From positions 1 to 64,000 of the forward strand of contig JAZUIF010000131.1 of NCBI GenBank assembly GCA_045642085.1: a stretch of 64,000 nt of DNA, written 5' to 3'. Within the stretch, counting starts at the first letter, position 1. The number at the start of each line of letters is the position of its first letter. This document shows, in pieces, positions 7,968 to 17,000 of this stretch. The position numbers and the translations under genes are program-made. The notes below the pieces were generated by a model. That model was given only the letters and a program-made list of their open reading frames with translations. It was not told where the DNA came from and did no database searches. This DNA is from UBA1723 sp045642085. GTDB lineage: Bacteria > Bacteroidota > Bacteroidia > Bacteroidales > Paludibacteraceae.

Positions 7968-8270
7968 CTACCATCTCGAAAGTTTAAGAAACGACTCCAA
8001 AGCATTCAAGTGCTCAGCGAAAGCAGCCCTGCCAAGATCTGTGATTTGGAAAGTAGTGTTGGGTTTACGGCCGATAAACTGTTTACGGCTCTGGATATAC
8101 CCAAGTTCCTCCAAACTTTTGGTGTGGCTGGCAAGATTACCGTCGGTCAACTCAAGTAGACTCTTCAGGCTCACGAAGTCAAGTTCCTCGTTCACCATCA
8201 GTGCCGACATGATGCCCAAACGCACCTTGCTTTCAAAAGCCTTGTTTATATTCTTCAACTCATCCTTCAT
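7968..8270 (-). CDS. Winged-helix transcriptional regulator
   Basis: A 100-residue single-domain regulator of the winged-helix type found beside creD in Bacteroidota (HTH_34/MarR-like). Helices around RLGIMSALMVN, the recognition region LTDGNLASHTKSLEELGYI and the wing IGRKPNTTFQITDLGR are all present; there is no ligand-binding domain. The ATG at 8270 is preferred over an upstream TTG because it leaves 2 bases after the preceding stop and follows GAAAGAAATTGATC. It is the natural candidate to bind the three palindromes at 7573, 7928 and 8893, including one before its own transcript, which would make the cluster self-regulated. Confidence 0.85.
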   Translation of the reverse strand: MKDELKNINKAFESKVRLGIMSALMVNEELDFVSLKSLLELTDGNLASHTKSLEELGYIQSRKQFIGRKPNTTFQITDLGRAAFAEHLNALESFLKLSRW

Positions 8271-8272
8271 GA

Positions 8273-8872
8273 TCAATTTCTTTCATGTTTGAAATAGAAG
8301 AATATTCCGTAGATGATGTGGCAAAGACCGAAACCTAAAGCCCAGAATAGAATGGCGTGGTCTCCAGTAGCACAGTCGATCAAACCTAATATTATATTGG
8401 CATAACCCAAATACTTTGCAGTCGAGTAAGTGTATGTAGAACCACAAAAAAGAGCCAAACCATAGAATATAAGCATCATCGACGAAGTCAAACCATACAC
8501 ACCCTTCATCACAAAAATCAAGCAAAGTATACCACCAATCAAAAGAGGAAGACCAAAGTTCCAAAGCATCTGTTTAGTGGTCTTATCCATACGGAATGAC
8601 ATGTTACTCTTTGAAGCCTTCTTTTTAGAAAAGAAGAATACGATACTAACGCATATAGCAAGAAGTAAACCACCCTCACTCAATAGAGCAATTGTTTTGT
8701 CATCCTGAGCCAATGAAGGATTCTCCAAAATGCAGTTGGCGATGTATGATGCCACAATAGCCAAGATGCCGACGATAATTGACGACGTTCCACTCAAAGA
8801 AAGAACCTTTGACGACTTCGCCATCATCTCTCTGATATCGTTTAGTGTATTTAATGCTTCATTTTCTTTCAT
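8273..8872 (-). CDS. Multi-span membrane protein co-transcribed with the regulator
   Basis: A 199-residue protein with a charged N-terminus (MKENEALNTLNDIREMM) and about six hydrophobic segments from residue 28 to 190. This matches the membrane protein that usually precedes the winged-helix regulator in Bacteroidota creD clusters; its function is unknown. The ATG at 8872 is chosen because the open frame upstream of it reads through the operator and promoter. The regulator gene follows after 2 bases, so the two should be translated together, and the membrane protein may sense the signal that the regulator answers. Confidence 0.8.
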   Translation of the reverse strand: MKENEALNTLNDIREMMAKSSKVLSLSGTSSIIVGILAIVASYIANCILENPSLAQDDKTIALLSEGGLLLAICVSIVFFFSKKKASKSNMSFRMDKTTKQMLWNFGLPLLIGGILCLIFVMKGVYGLTSSMMLIFYGLALFCGSTYTYSTAKYLGYANIILGLIDCATGDHAILFWALGFGLCHIIYGIFFYFKHERN

Positions 8873-8892
8873 GTCTCTGTACGAATTAAAAG

Positions 8893-8912
8893 TACTTTGT
8901 ACTGCAAAGTTA
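8893..8912 (-). promoter_or_regulatory. CreD-cluster operator, copy C, with promoter
   Basis: TACTTTG-TACTG-CAAAGTT at 8893-8911, 20 bases before the start of the membrane protein-regulator pair. The minus strand of 8905-8912 reads TAACTTTG, a -7 box, and a TTG (complement of 8931-8933) lies 18 bases further upstream, so operator and promoter overlap. Confidence 0.75.
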
Positions 8913-8958
8913 TAAATGAAATTTGAAATACAAAATAAATGAGAAAAAAAAATCAAAA

Positions 8959-8982
8959 AAAGGCGACATTACTGCCGCCTTT
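8959..8982 (-). terminator. Rho-independent terminator after DUF4301 gene
   Basis: AAAGGCG (8959-8965) pairs with CGCCTTT (8976-8982) around a 10-base loop; on the minus strand the stem is followed by a run of T. It ends the DUF4301 transcript. Confidence 0.85.
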
Positions 8983-9017
8983 AAATTTCTGGATTTTTTT
9001 GCTAAACCAAATTCAGA

Positions 9018-10532
9018 TTACATCTGATGCTCGTTTCTCAAAAGATCGTTGACTGTCTTCACTGGGTTGAATGTGTCGACAGGAACTTCAACGAAGATTG
9101 TATTCCAGTCGCTCATTGCACCATTCCACAAACCAGGAAGCTCAAGTGCCTTCAAAGCCTTGCCATCCTTGCTCTTGCTAGAGATGAAACCAGTGTTAGG
9201 ATCAACGAACTTAGTAAGATCGTACTTATCGCCCTTGTAATCCTTTACACCACAAACGATATCAACTGGATTAAAGTGAGTAGCTTCACCAAAAATCTTC
9301 ATCTGCTCAGGGTCGTTGCTATCAAACTGAGCGCTCTCAAGAATCTGAAGAGAATGGCTGCCATCAGGATTTACAGCAACGTATGGTCCACCTCCTGGCT
9401 CACCCTCGTTTCTCACCATACCACATACGCGGATAGGTCGATCCAACTTCTTCTTCAAATACTCAATCTTATTAGCAAAAGCAAGAGTACAGTCAGCAGC
9501 ATCAACATGAAGTTTTTCCACAACGAACTTTTCAATTTCGTCAAGCTCCTTATCACTTACTGATGCACTGCTAAGCTTCTTCAAATACTTAAACATCTGA
9601 GCCTGGTACTCGACTAGCACTCCAGCCAACATAGCCTTATACTCTACTGTAGGCTGCTTCAATGCGTCTGGCACAACATTATCAATATTCTTAATAAAGA
9701 TAATCTCAGAATCTATATCATTAAGATTCTGAATCAATGCACCATGTCCACCTGGGCGGAACACCATCTTGCCAGTCTTTGAACGGAATGGCTCATTATT
9801 CTCGTCGGCTGCAACAGTATCTGTGCTATGACGCTGAACAGAGAACGTCACGTCGTACTGGGCTCCGAAATTATATTCGTAGTCAGCAACCTTTTCCGAC
9901 AACAATCTGTTGAAATATGTAAGGTGGTCCTCAGAGACTGTAAAATGCAGACGAACAATACCATTCTTATTTTTCGCGTACATCGCACCCTCAGCCAAAT
10001 GCTCTTCAAAAGCAGTGCGAACACCCTTATCATTTTTATGGAACTGAATCAAACCTTTTGGTAAGAATCCATAGTTCAATCCATTCTGCTCAAGCAACGC
10101 GTCAAGTATATTTGTATAGCGTTTTTCTGTGATAAGACGCATGACATTCTTTCCGTCGTTCTTCAAGCATACCTTATTAAGCTGCTCGTAAAAAGCAAAC
10201 TTCTGGATCTCGCTTATAAACTTCTGCTCAAAATCTGTTTGTGGCTCCCCTCCTCTGTCTCTGAACGCGAACAAATCCTTAAACATACGGCTTGCTGCTC
10301 CAGACGCAGGAGTAAATTTCAACACATCGTGACCGGCGGCCAAGTATTCACGCCATAGAGAGATGTATTTGTCCTTATCTTTATCAGACAAGTTTAAAAT
10401 TCCATCTTCCACAGTGGCAGCACACACAACCTTCAAAAATGGGAAACCTTTCTTGAAACATTCCAACTGTTCCGAAAGCTTCTCTTCAGAAATTCCCATC
10501 TGCTTCAGCAAATCCAAATCATCCTGTGTCAT
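9018..10532 (-). CDS. DUF4301 family protein
   Basis: A 504-residue cytoplasmic protein of the DUF4301 family, widespread in Bacteroidota. The segment KFTPASGAASRMFKDL (about 72-87) resembles the glycine-rich nucleotide-binding signature of sugar nucleotidyltransferases, and VFRPGGHGALIQNLNDID (about 256-273) and FIKNIDN continue the conserved core. This suggests a nucleotidyltransferase-like or sugar-phosphate-related enzyme, but the reaction is not established. It is transcribed alone, with a -7 box at 10595-10602 and a terminator at 8959-8982. Confidence 0.88.
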   Translation of the reverse strand: MTQDDLDLLKQMGISEEKLSEQLECFKKGFPFLKVVCAATVEDGILNLSDKDKDKYISLWREYLAAGHDVLKFTPASGAASRMFKDLFAFRDRGGEPQTDFEQKFISEIQKFAFYEQLNKVCLKNDGKNVMRLITEKRYTNILDALLEQNGLNYGFLPKGLIQFHKNDKGVRTAFEEHLAEGAMYAKNKNGIVRLHFTVSEDHLTYFNRLLSEKVADYEYNFGAQYDVTFSVQRHSTDTVAADENNEPFRSKTGKMVFRPGGHGALIQNLNDIDSEIIFIKNIDNVVPDALKQPTVEYKAMLAGVLVEYQAQMFKYLKKLSSASVSDKELDEIEKFVVEKLHVDAADCTLAFANKIEYLKKKLDRPIRVCGMVRNEGEPGGGPYVAVNPDGSHSLQILESAQFDSNDPEQMKIFGEATHFNPVDIVCGVKDYKGDKYDLTKFVDPNTGFISSKSKDGKALKALELPGLWNGAMSDWNTIFVEVPVDTFNPVKTVNDLLRNEHQM

Positions 10533-10594
10533 ATCCTAAATTTTTGTGTATCCTTAATCTTTGTCCTAAAATTAAACCTATTTCACGAACAATG

Positions 10595-10602
10595 CAAAGG
10601 TA
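10595..10602 (-). promoter_or_regulatory. -7 box for the DUF4301 gene
   Basis: The minus strand reads TACCTTTG followed upstream by AT-rich DNA; this fits TAnnTTTG exactly and lies 63 bases before the start codon. No TTG sits at the ideal -33 distance. Confidence 0.55.
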
Positions 10603-10685
10603 CAAGAGAAAAAGATAAAATAAAAGTTTTCACTAACAAATAAACTATGCTACTCAACAACTTTTAACATTTTTTAAAACAAAAA

Positions 10686-10715
10686 CAAGCACCTCTATTC
10701 CCATAGAAATGCTTG
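10686..10715 (-). other. Hairpin with T-run inside a 342-base intergenic region
   Basis: The 10533-10874 gap separates divergent genes and holds their two promoters. In its middle, CAAGCA (10686-10691) pairs with TGCTTG (10710-10715), extended by TCTA/TAGA after a two-base mismatch. On the minus strand the stem is followed by GTTTTTGTTTT, as in a terminator, although no minus-strand gene lies upstream. It may end an undetected small RNA transcribed from about 10800, or be a fossil element. I see no ORF here. Confidence 0.3.
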
Positions 10716-10817
10716 GATAATTAATCACATAAAACGAACTGAAATATTACTACTTAATCTTGTCTTACAAAAGACGGTGCGAATATAAGCATTATTTCAA
10801 TTCGACATTCAAGATTT

Positions 10818-10848
10818 TTGTATAAAAATTGATTTTATGTTATATTTG
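10818..10848 (+). promoter_or_regulatory. Promoter of the 10875-18962 operon
   Basis: A TTG -33 element at 10818-10820, a 20-base spacer and a perfect -7 box TATATTTG at 10841-10848, followed by C. The spacing and sequence match the Bacteroidales vegetative promoter. The start codon lies 26 bases downstream. Confidence 0.8.
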
Positions 10849-10874
10849 CACACATATTGTAAGAATAAACAGAC

Positions 10875-13800
10875 GTGACACGACATTTATACAGAATATT
10901 TCTCTTCTTAGCCATATGCATAAACATGTGCATGAGCGCTTCTGCTCAAAAAACGGACGGTTCAATAAACAGTTCGTTGGATACTGTCTTTACTTGGTTT
11001 AGAAATGAGAACTTCCCCACTCTGAAATTTGGAACTCTTAAAATGGAAAATTATAGCGCGAGCATTAAAGATTCCATCATCCAGATTTCATTGAGCAAAC
11101 CTTTTAAAAATGTCAACCTTAGAGAAGATGCTATCAGAGCTTTGAAAGACAGCATCAGCAAGAATCTTCCTGCTCCATACAAGAATTTCGACGTCGAATT
11201 ATATATATCTTCTAGAAACATCTACGACTATGTGCCGAATGAGATGCGTAAGGAGACTAAAAAAGACAATTCGCGCATACTCAGACTCAAAAACAAAGAC
11301 ACCAAGGAATTAAAGAATCTAGTCACAAAAGTGGGTGCTCCTTGCACTCCTTCCGCTGGTTTACAAGGTCGACACATTGCTCTTTGGGCCAGCCACGGAT
11401 ACTATTTCGAGCCGTCGCAAAACCTTTGGATTCTGCAGCGTCCTCGTCTGTTTGGAATTTCTGAGGACACTTATACTCCTTCTATCGTTTTGCCATATCT
11501 GATTCCAATGTTGGAAAATGCAGGAGCAAATGTCTTCTACCCAAGAGAAAGAGATGTCCAGAAAAACGAAGTCATTGTGGATTATGAGAGTGCAAAGGAG
11601 ACGGAATATATTGAGGAGAATGCACGTCGCGCCAAATGGCATAATCCAAACCCAGACAAAGCCGACACAACAGGATACGCTCAAAAGAAAAAAATATATC
11701 GTCATGGCGATAATCCTTTTGCCGACGGTTCATATCGCGTCATCCGTTCTCATCCAAGCGGTTCAGCTTACACAGATTGGATTCCAGAGATTCCAGAAGA
11801 TGGCGAATATGCCGTCTACATTTCTTATAAAAGTCTGCCAAAGAGTGCAGACGACACCCACTACACTGTCTACCACACAGGTGGTGAGACTGAGTTTATT
11901 GTAGACCAAACCAAGGGTAGCAACACTTGGATTTATCTTGGCACTTTCCAATTCAAAGCTGGTTCGAATCCTCAAATCGGAAAAGTACGTCTGACTAGCC
12001 AAAGTGTTGAAAAAGGCAAACTGATTACAGCCGATGCAGTGAAATTCGGAGGCGGAGTGGGATGCGTTGAAAGAAGCATCGCTAAAGTAGAGGGTGCACC
12101 AGAACCATTCTTCTTCACCAGTGAGAAACCTAAATATTTGGAATGTGCCCGCTATTGGCTTCAAATGGCTGGTTTCTCCGACAGTGTCTACTGCGGTCAG
12201 AGCAATGAATATAAGACCGACTACATGAGCCGTGCGATCTGGGTGAATGCTCTATCAGGAGGTTCGCATCTTAACACAAAAACCAAAGGTAAGGGAATTC
12301 CTATTGATTTGGCACTTGCCCTACACACTGATGCCGGAATCGATTCCACTACAATCGGAACTCTAGCGATATTTCTTACTAGCGATATGGGTAAGACAGA
12401 ATACCCTACCGGACTATCCCGTATGGCGTCTCGTGATTTTGCCGACATGATTCAGACACAGGTGGTTGACGACATTAGAAGAGTGTATTGTACAGATTGG
12501 CACAACCGTGGTTTGAGAGACGAAGCCTATTACGAGGCTAGAGTGCCTGAGGTCCCTACAATGCTTCTTGAGTTGTTGTCGCATCAGAACTTCGAAGATA
12601 TGAAGTATGCTCACGATCCTGAGTTCAAGTTTACAGTGGCCAGATCTATCTACAAGGCTTGTACTAAATTCATCGCAGGTATCAATAAAATAGAGGACTA
12701 TGAGTTCACTCCACTTGCCCCATCGCATTTCGCCATCGATTTCAATGGCGACAAGATCAACTTGTCGTGGAGACCTACAAAGGATAGCCTTGAGCCTTCA
12801 GTCAAAACTGACGGTTATATTCTATATACTGCTATTGGCGACAAAGGATTCAACAACGGAATCTATTTGGATGAGAACAAATACTCTATGGAGCTACAGA
12901 AAGACTCCATTTACAGATTCAAAGTGACTGCCGTCAACAGAGGTGGAGAGAGTTTCCCTACTGAAATTCTATCCGCATGTATCGCATCCAAGGAGAAAGG
13001 AAGAGCGTTGATTGTCAACGGCTTCAACCGTGTATCTGCTCCTGAATTCTACGAGGATTCCCTAATGGGTGGTTTCGTAGATAGCAACGACCCAGGCGTG
13101 CCATATATCAGAGATATATCAAAAACAGGAAGTCAAACTGATTTCACAAAGTCTTCTCCATATATATCCAACGACCAAGCAGGATTCGGAGCTTGCGACA
13201 AGAACTTGGAAGGACAAATCATCGCAGGAAACTCATTCAACTATCCTTATATTCATGGTAAAGCATTACACTCTCTAGGATTCAGTTTTGTTTCCATGAG
13301 CGACGAAGCTTTTGAGACACATAATAATATAGATAGGACTAAGTTCTGCATGGTGGATTATATTCTCGGTATGGAGAAAGAGACTAAATGCGGAAAGCAG
13401 AAGCGATACAATGTATTGAACTACCCTACCAGAAAGAAATTGTCAAAATATCTTCTCTCAGGCGGAAACCTATTCGTTTCAGGTGCGTACTTGATGTCGG
13501 AATTGGAATTGACAAAGATCGAACATCCATCAGTCGCAAAATTTGCTCATGAGGTGTTGGGTGTAAAACTTAAGGCTGCCACAGCTGAAGACGGGATGCA
13601 GTTAAGCCAGATTCAAACGTCGTTCAGCATAAAGAACGACTTTAAGCATAACTATAAATTCAACAACAGTCCAAACGAACGTCAATATACAGTAGCATCG
13701 CCAAACATCATCGACAAAGGCAATGCAAACGCGTTCGTAGTGTTCAGATACCTTGAGAATGGAGAACCAGCAGCTGTTGGACAGAAAGGCAAACTAAACA

Positions 13801-13997
13801 CACTCATCAGCGCAGTGCCGTTTGAAAGCATCGACGAGGATGAGCAAGTGACATTCATGAAAGAGCTCGCAACATTCTTCGGATTGATTGGAGACAAGAA
13901 CAAAGCAGCAAAGTCAAAAACTGCAGCTAAAAAGTCGACACCAGTGAAGAAGAAGCCAGCAGCTAAAAAAACAACTCAAAAGAAAACGACAAAGTAG
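10875..13997 (+). CDS. Large secreted amidase-like protein with golvesin-type insertion (often annotated xanthan lyase)
   Basis: A 1040-residue exported protein starting with GTG, which is the only start that keeps the signal peptide (about 1-25, ending SASAQ). An N-acetylmuramoyl-L-alanine amidase-like fold begins near 160 (HIALWASHGYY, metal His about 174) and is resumed near 480 with ALHTDAG and LLELLSHQN (about 563). A golvesin C-terminal-like beta-sandwich (about 275-395) is inserted between. A fibronectin type III domain follows (about 615-700), then an alpha/beta domain (about 707-1000) with glutamine-amidotransferase-like features, and a Lys/Ala/Thr-rich tail (about 1009-1040). It heads a five-gene operon. 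Substrate (peptidoglycan or another glycan) is not proven. Confidence 0.8.
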   Translation: MTRHLYRIFLFLAICINMCMSASAQKTDGSINSSLDTVFTWFRNENFPTLKFGTLKMENYSASIKDSIIQISLSKPFKNVNLREDAIRALKDSISKNLPAPYKNFDVELYISSRNIYDYVPNEMRKETKKDNSRILRLKNKDTKELKNLVTKVGAPCTPSAGLQGRHIALWASHGYYFEPSQNLWILQRPRLFGISEDTYTPSIVLPYLIPMLENAGANVFYPRERDVQKNEVIVDYESAKETEYIEENARRAKWHNPNPDKADTTGYAQKKKIYRHGDNPFADGSYRVIRSHPSGSAYTDWIPEIPEDGEYAVYISYKSLPKSADDTHYTVYHTGGETEFIVDQTKGSNTWIYLGTFQFKAGSNPQIGKVRLTSQSVEKGKLITADAVKFGGGVGCVERSIAKVEGAPEPFFFTSEKPKYLECARYWLQMAGFSDSVYCGQSNEYKTDYMSRAIWVNALSGGSHLNTKTKGKGIPIDLALALHTDAGIDSTTIGTLAIFLTSDMGKTEYPTGLSRMASRDFADMIQTQVVDDIRRVYCTDWHNRGLRDEAYYEARVPEVPTMLLELLSHQNFEDMKYAHDPEFKFTVARSIYKACTKFIAGINKIEDYEFTPLAPSHFAIDFNGDKINLSWRPTKDSLEPSVKTDGYILYTAIGDKGFNNGIYLDENKYSMELQKDSIYRFKVTAVNRGGESFPTEILSACIASKEKGRALIVNGFNRVSAPEFYEDSLMGGFVDSNDPGVPYIRDISKTGSQTDFTKSSPYISNDQAGFGACDKNLEGQIIAGNSFNYPYIHGKALHSLGFSFVSMSDEAFETHNNIDRTKFCMVDYILGMEKETKCGKQKRYNVLNYPTRKKLSKYLLSGGNLFVSGAYLMSELELTKIEHPSVAKFAHEVLGVKLKAATAEDGMQLSQIQTSFSIKNDFKHNYKFNNSPNERQYTVASPNIIDKGNANAFVVFRYLENGEPAAVGQKGKLNTLISAVPFESIDEDEQVTFMKELATFFGLIGDKNKAAKSKTAAKKSTPVKKKPAAKKTTQKKTTK

Positions 13998-14001
13998 AAT
14001 A

Positions 14002-15450
14002 ATGAAAATATATGTATATACTGAATTTGTAGACGAAAGCGTCGGCAACAGATTCAACGGAAAAACCACTGCAGACGCAGACTACATACTACTTGACAAA
14101 GTAGACAATCCAGAGCATATCCTCGGCAGCAGCCGTTCGGTATGGCAGGTATCACAGGCATTGAAGAAAGCAAACTTCAATGCAGACGACTACCTGATGC
14201 TCATCACCAAAAATGTGGATTGCAAGATGATCAACGGAGGTGAAGCCGAATTTGCTTTCGCTGCCGCTTACACTGGCCGTACTTGCATCTACTCAAATTA
14301 TATTACTATATCAGACGGTGAGGCCCACAACACTCCTGTGATTGCTCCTCAGATTGGAAGCGTCAGAGAGGATTTCAACATGGGAAGCATCGTGCTTTAT
14401 AAAGCATCGGAATGGGTGAAAGCAAGCGAGAAGATGGCAGACGACTACGACTACGCCGCCTACTATTTCATGCGCCTGATGCTTTGCCAGAATGGCGACA
14501 CATACCATATCCGCCAGACTTTATATCAGGAGAGCGAGTTTGACAGCCGTAGTGCAGAAGACAAACAGTTTGACTATGTGAACCCAAACAACGAGCTTAA
14601 ACAGCTTGAAATGCAGCGTGCTTATCTTGAGTATGCAAAACTTGCTGGAGCATATGTCGACTTTGAGAAGACAAACAGAGTCAAAATCGAGACTACCGAT
14701 TACGCAGACAACTATAAGTTCAAAGTGTCGGTTATCATTCCTGTAAGAAACCGTGAGAAAACTATCGAGGATGCTGTAAACTCAGCACTTAATCAGAAGT
14801 TAAGAGACGGAAAAGTCAATGTGATTGTAGTGGATAATTTCTCTACAGACAAGACAACAAACAAACTTATCAAGCTTGCCAATAATAACAACCGTCTCTA
14901 TCATATATTCCCGTCGCGCACCGATCTTGGAATCGGTGGTTGTTGGATGGAAGCCGTTCGTCATGAGTCATGCGGATTATATTGTGTGCAGCTTGATAGC
15001 GACGATGTCTACCAGGACGAAAACACATTGCAGAAGATCGTCGACACATTTGAAAAAGAGAAATGTGCGATGGTGATCGGCTCATACTCATTGACAGACT
15101 TCGACCTCAACCCTATCCCACCAGGATTGATCGCACACAAAGAGTGGACCGACAAAGAGGGACCTAACAACGCAGTCCGCATCAACGGACTCGGAGCTCC
15201 ACGTGCCTTCTTCACTCCTGTACTTGTGGAGATTCCGATTCCAAACGCAAGCTACGGAGAGGATTACGCGGTAGGTTTGCAGATGTCAAAGAAATACAGA
15301 ATCGGAAGAATCTACGACAGTCTTTACTGCTGCCGCAGATGGGGAGGAAACTCCGACTCTTCGTTGTCGGTTGAGAAAATCAACGCAAACAACAACTATA
15401 AGGATTCTATCCGTACAATTGAAATGTTGTCAAGAGGTTTTAACAAATAA
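14002..15450 (+). CDS. GT2-family glycosyltransferase with N-terminal GT-like domain
   Basis: A 482-residue cytoplasmic protein. The C-terminal half (about 245-480) is a family 2 glycosyltransferase of GT-A fold: VSVIIPVRNREKTIEDAV, VIVVDNFSTDKT and the metal-binding LDSDD (about 333). The N-terminal 240 residues form a second domain containing IYSNY...VREDFNMGSI...DYDYAAYYFMR, which appears related to the next gene's product. No membrane segment is seen. It starts 4 bases after the amidase-like gene, so the two are co-translated. Donor and acceptor are unknown; the operon points to surface glycan work. Confidence 0.8.
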   Translation: MKIYVYTEFVDESVGNRFNGKTTADADYILLDKVDNPEHILGSSRSVWQVSQALKKANFNADDYLMLITKNVDCKMINGGEAEFAFAAAYTGRTCIYSNYITISDGEAHNTPVIAPQIGSVREDFNMGSIVLYKASEWVKASEKMADDYDYAAYYFMRLMLCQNGDTYHIRQTLYQESEFDSRSAEDKQFDYVNPNNELKQLEMQRAYLEYAKLAGAYVDFEKTNRVKIETTDYADNYKFKVSVIIPVRNREKTIEDAVNSALNQKLRDGKVNVIVVDNFSTDKTTNKLIKLANNNNRLYHIFPSRTDLGIGGCWMEAVRHESCGLYCVQLDSDDVYQDENTLQKIVDTFEKEKCAMVIGSYSLTDFDLNPIPPGLIAHKEWTDKEGPNNAVRINGLGAPRAFFTPVLVEIPIPNASYGEDYAVGLQMSKKYRIGRIYDSLYCCRRWGGNSDSSLSVEKINANNNYKDSIRTIEMLSRGFNK

Positions 15451-15462
15451 TAAGGTCAGGAC

Positions 15463-16980
15463 ATGGAAATAGAAAACATCAACATATCACTAATGTTCTA
15501 CGCCGCATTCCGTAATCAGGCATGCGAAGACAAGTTCCAGGAACTGATCAAAGAGGTCAACCTATCATCCGACCTGATGATTGGCGGCAAACTGTATTGT
15601 GGCAACTTCACATCCACAATCATCAAGCTTGACTTTCCTAATTTCAACTCCGACAGAAAGAGAAAAAATAATATTATATATGTCGACCGCGACTGTACAG
15701 CCAACGAGAAGATGAACGGCAGTCTGATCGACGCCGTGCTTGGTTCACCAGAAGCAGAATATGTGAAAGGTAATAGGCCAGAGAGCCGTCACTACGCAAT
15801 CTTTCTAAGCCGACTTGTGGATTATAACATCCACCCAAGCGAACTATCCGAATTGGTCAGAGTGATGGTAGAGACAGATGCCATGATCACCTACTCCGAC
15901 TATAACAAAGTGGTGAACGGACGCAGAATCAGAATGCGCCTTGCCAATCCAACAACAGGAATGTCAGTTTACGACAGAGACTTCGGAACTATCTTTGGAA
16001 TCAACTGCGAGAAATACGACGCTTATCAGAAAGAATTCGGATTCATGCAGCTCGACAGAATGATCTTCAACAACTCATTCAACAAACGTGGTGAGATCGT
16101 CCATATCTGCGACGCTCTTTATGACGAGGTCTATCTGCCAGGTTACGAGAACATCGTAAACAATGAGAAAGGCACAGCATCACAGCTTGCAAGTTTCGCT
16201 ATGGATCTGCATTTCGACATGACACGCATGAATGTAGGAATTCCATCCGACCAAATCAAAGAGACAGAGGATATCGCTCAGATTGTAGAAAAAGAGGAAA
16301 AGCCAAAAGTCTTGGTTCTTCTGCTTGGCGATGAGAACACAAAAGAAGATGATGAGTTGAATATCCACCGTTACGAGCAAAAAACAAAGATTGCTGTCGA
16401 ATTGAAAAGATATTATGGAGACGATGCAGTCGACATCAGACTAAAGGAGCCTCATTTCGTCTACACTGGCTACCCGACTTACGAGACAGAGTACAACCTA
16501 CCACTCGATTTGGTTGGTTTGGCAGATGTGGTGATCGAGATCCAATACAACACATTGATCAAAGCCGCAGACATCCGTTATATCGTAAAGCGAATGGCTG
16601 AGACAAAAGCAGGAATGGTGCTATCCATCCATCCTGATATGGAGCTATTCTCTAAAGCCGACGCAATGCATCTTGGGGAGGCTATGCCACAGTGCTGCTT
16701 GAGCGGACTTTACAGATTCGTCGACAGAGCATTCGCCAGATCAGCATTCATGGATTCAAGATTACGATTCACGACAGCAATGCCGCGCTACGAGAATTTC
16801 CTAAGCATGGCTCAGAAGCATAAGACTGTGGTGCTACAGAAATATATCTCAACAGAGAGTGCTAAGATGGAAGACAAAATGAATTTCATCCACTCTGCTG
16901 AGCTTCAGTTGAAACGTGAGACAGAAGAGGCTGCCCTACTTGAACGTGAGATGTTCCATCGTCAATTGTTAATGAAATAA
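15463..16980 (+). CDS. Unknown protein related to the N-terminal domain of its GT neighbour
   Basis: A 505-residue soluble protein that I cannot place in a named family. Residues about 120-230 (ITYSDYN, NGRRIRMRL, SVYDRDFGTIFGIN, FMQLDRMI, ALYDE) line up in order with the N-terminal domain of the preceding glycosyltransferase, suggesting a degenerate glycosyltransferase-type fold without an obvious DxD. The rest (about 280-440, with VLVLLLGDEN and AMPQCCLSGLYRFVDRA) looks like an alpha/beta domain, and the C-terminus is a predicted coiled coil (LQLKRETEEAALLEREM). It follows the GT gene after 12 bases and precedes the DUF4922 gene by 20. Confidence 0.65.
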   Translation: MEIENINISLMFYAAFRNQACEDKFQELIKEVNLSSDLMIGGKLYCGNFTSTIIKLDFPNFNSDRKRKNNIIYVDRDCTANEKMNGSLIDAVLGSPEAEYVKGNRPESRHYAIFLSRLVDYNIHPSELSELVRVMVETDAMITYSDYNKVVNGRRIRMRLANPTTGMSVYDRDFGTIFGINCEKYDAYQKEFGFMQLDRMIFNNSFNKRGEIVHICDALYDEVYLPGYENIVNNEKGTASQLASFAMDLHFDMTRMNVGIPSDQIKETEDIAQIVEKEEKPKVLVLLLGDENTKEDDELNIHRYEQKTKIAVELKRYYGDDAVDIRLKEPHFVYTGYPTYETEYNLPLDLVGLADVVIEIQYNTLIKAADIRYIVKRMAETKAGMVLSIHPDMELFSKADAMHLGEAMPQCCLSGLYRFVDRAFARSAFMDSRLRFTTAMPRYENFLSMAQKHKTVVLQKYISTESAKMEDKMNFIHSAELQLKRETEEAALLEREMFHRQLLMK

Positions 16981-17000
16981 CGAAAAACGAAGACGAAGAC

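Noticed and set aside
11960..11975. tRNA-like T-arm GGTTCGAATCC
   Set aside because: It lies in frame inside the large secreted protein gene, and no cloverleaf can be built around it.
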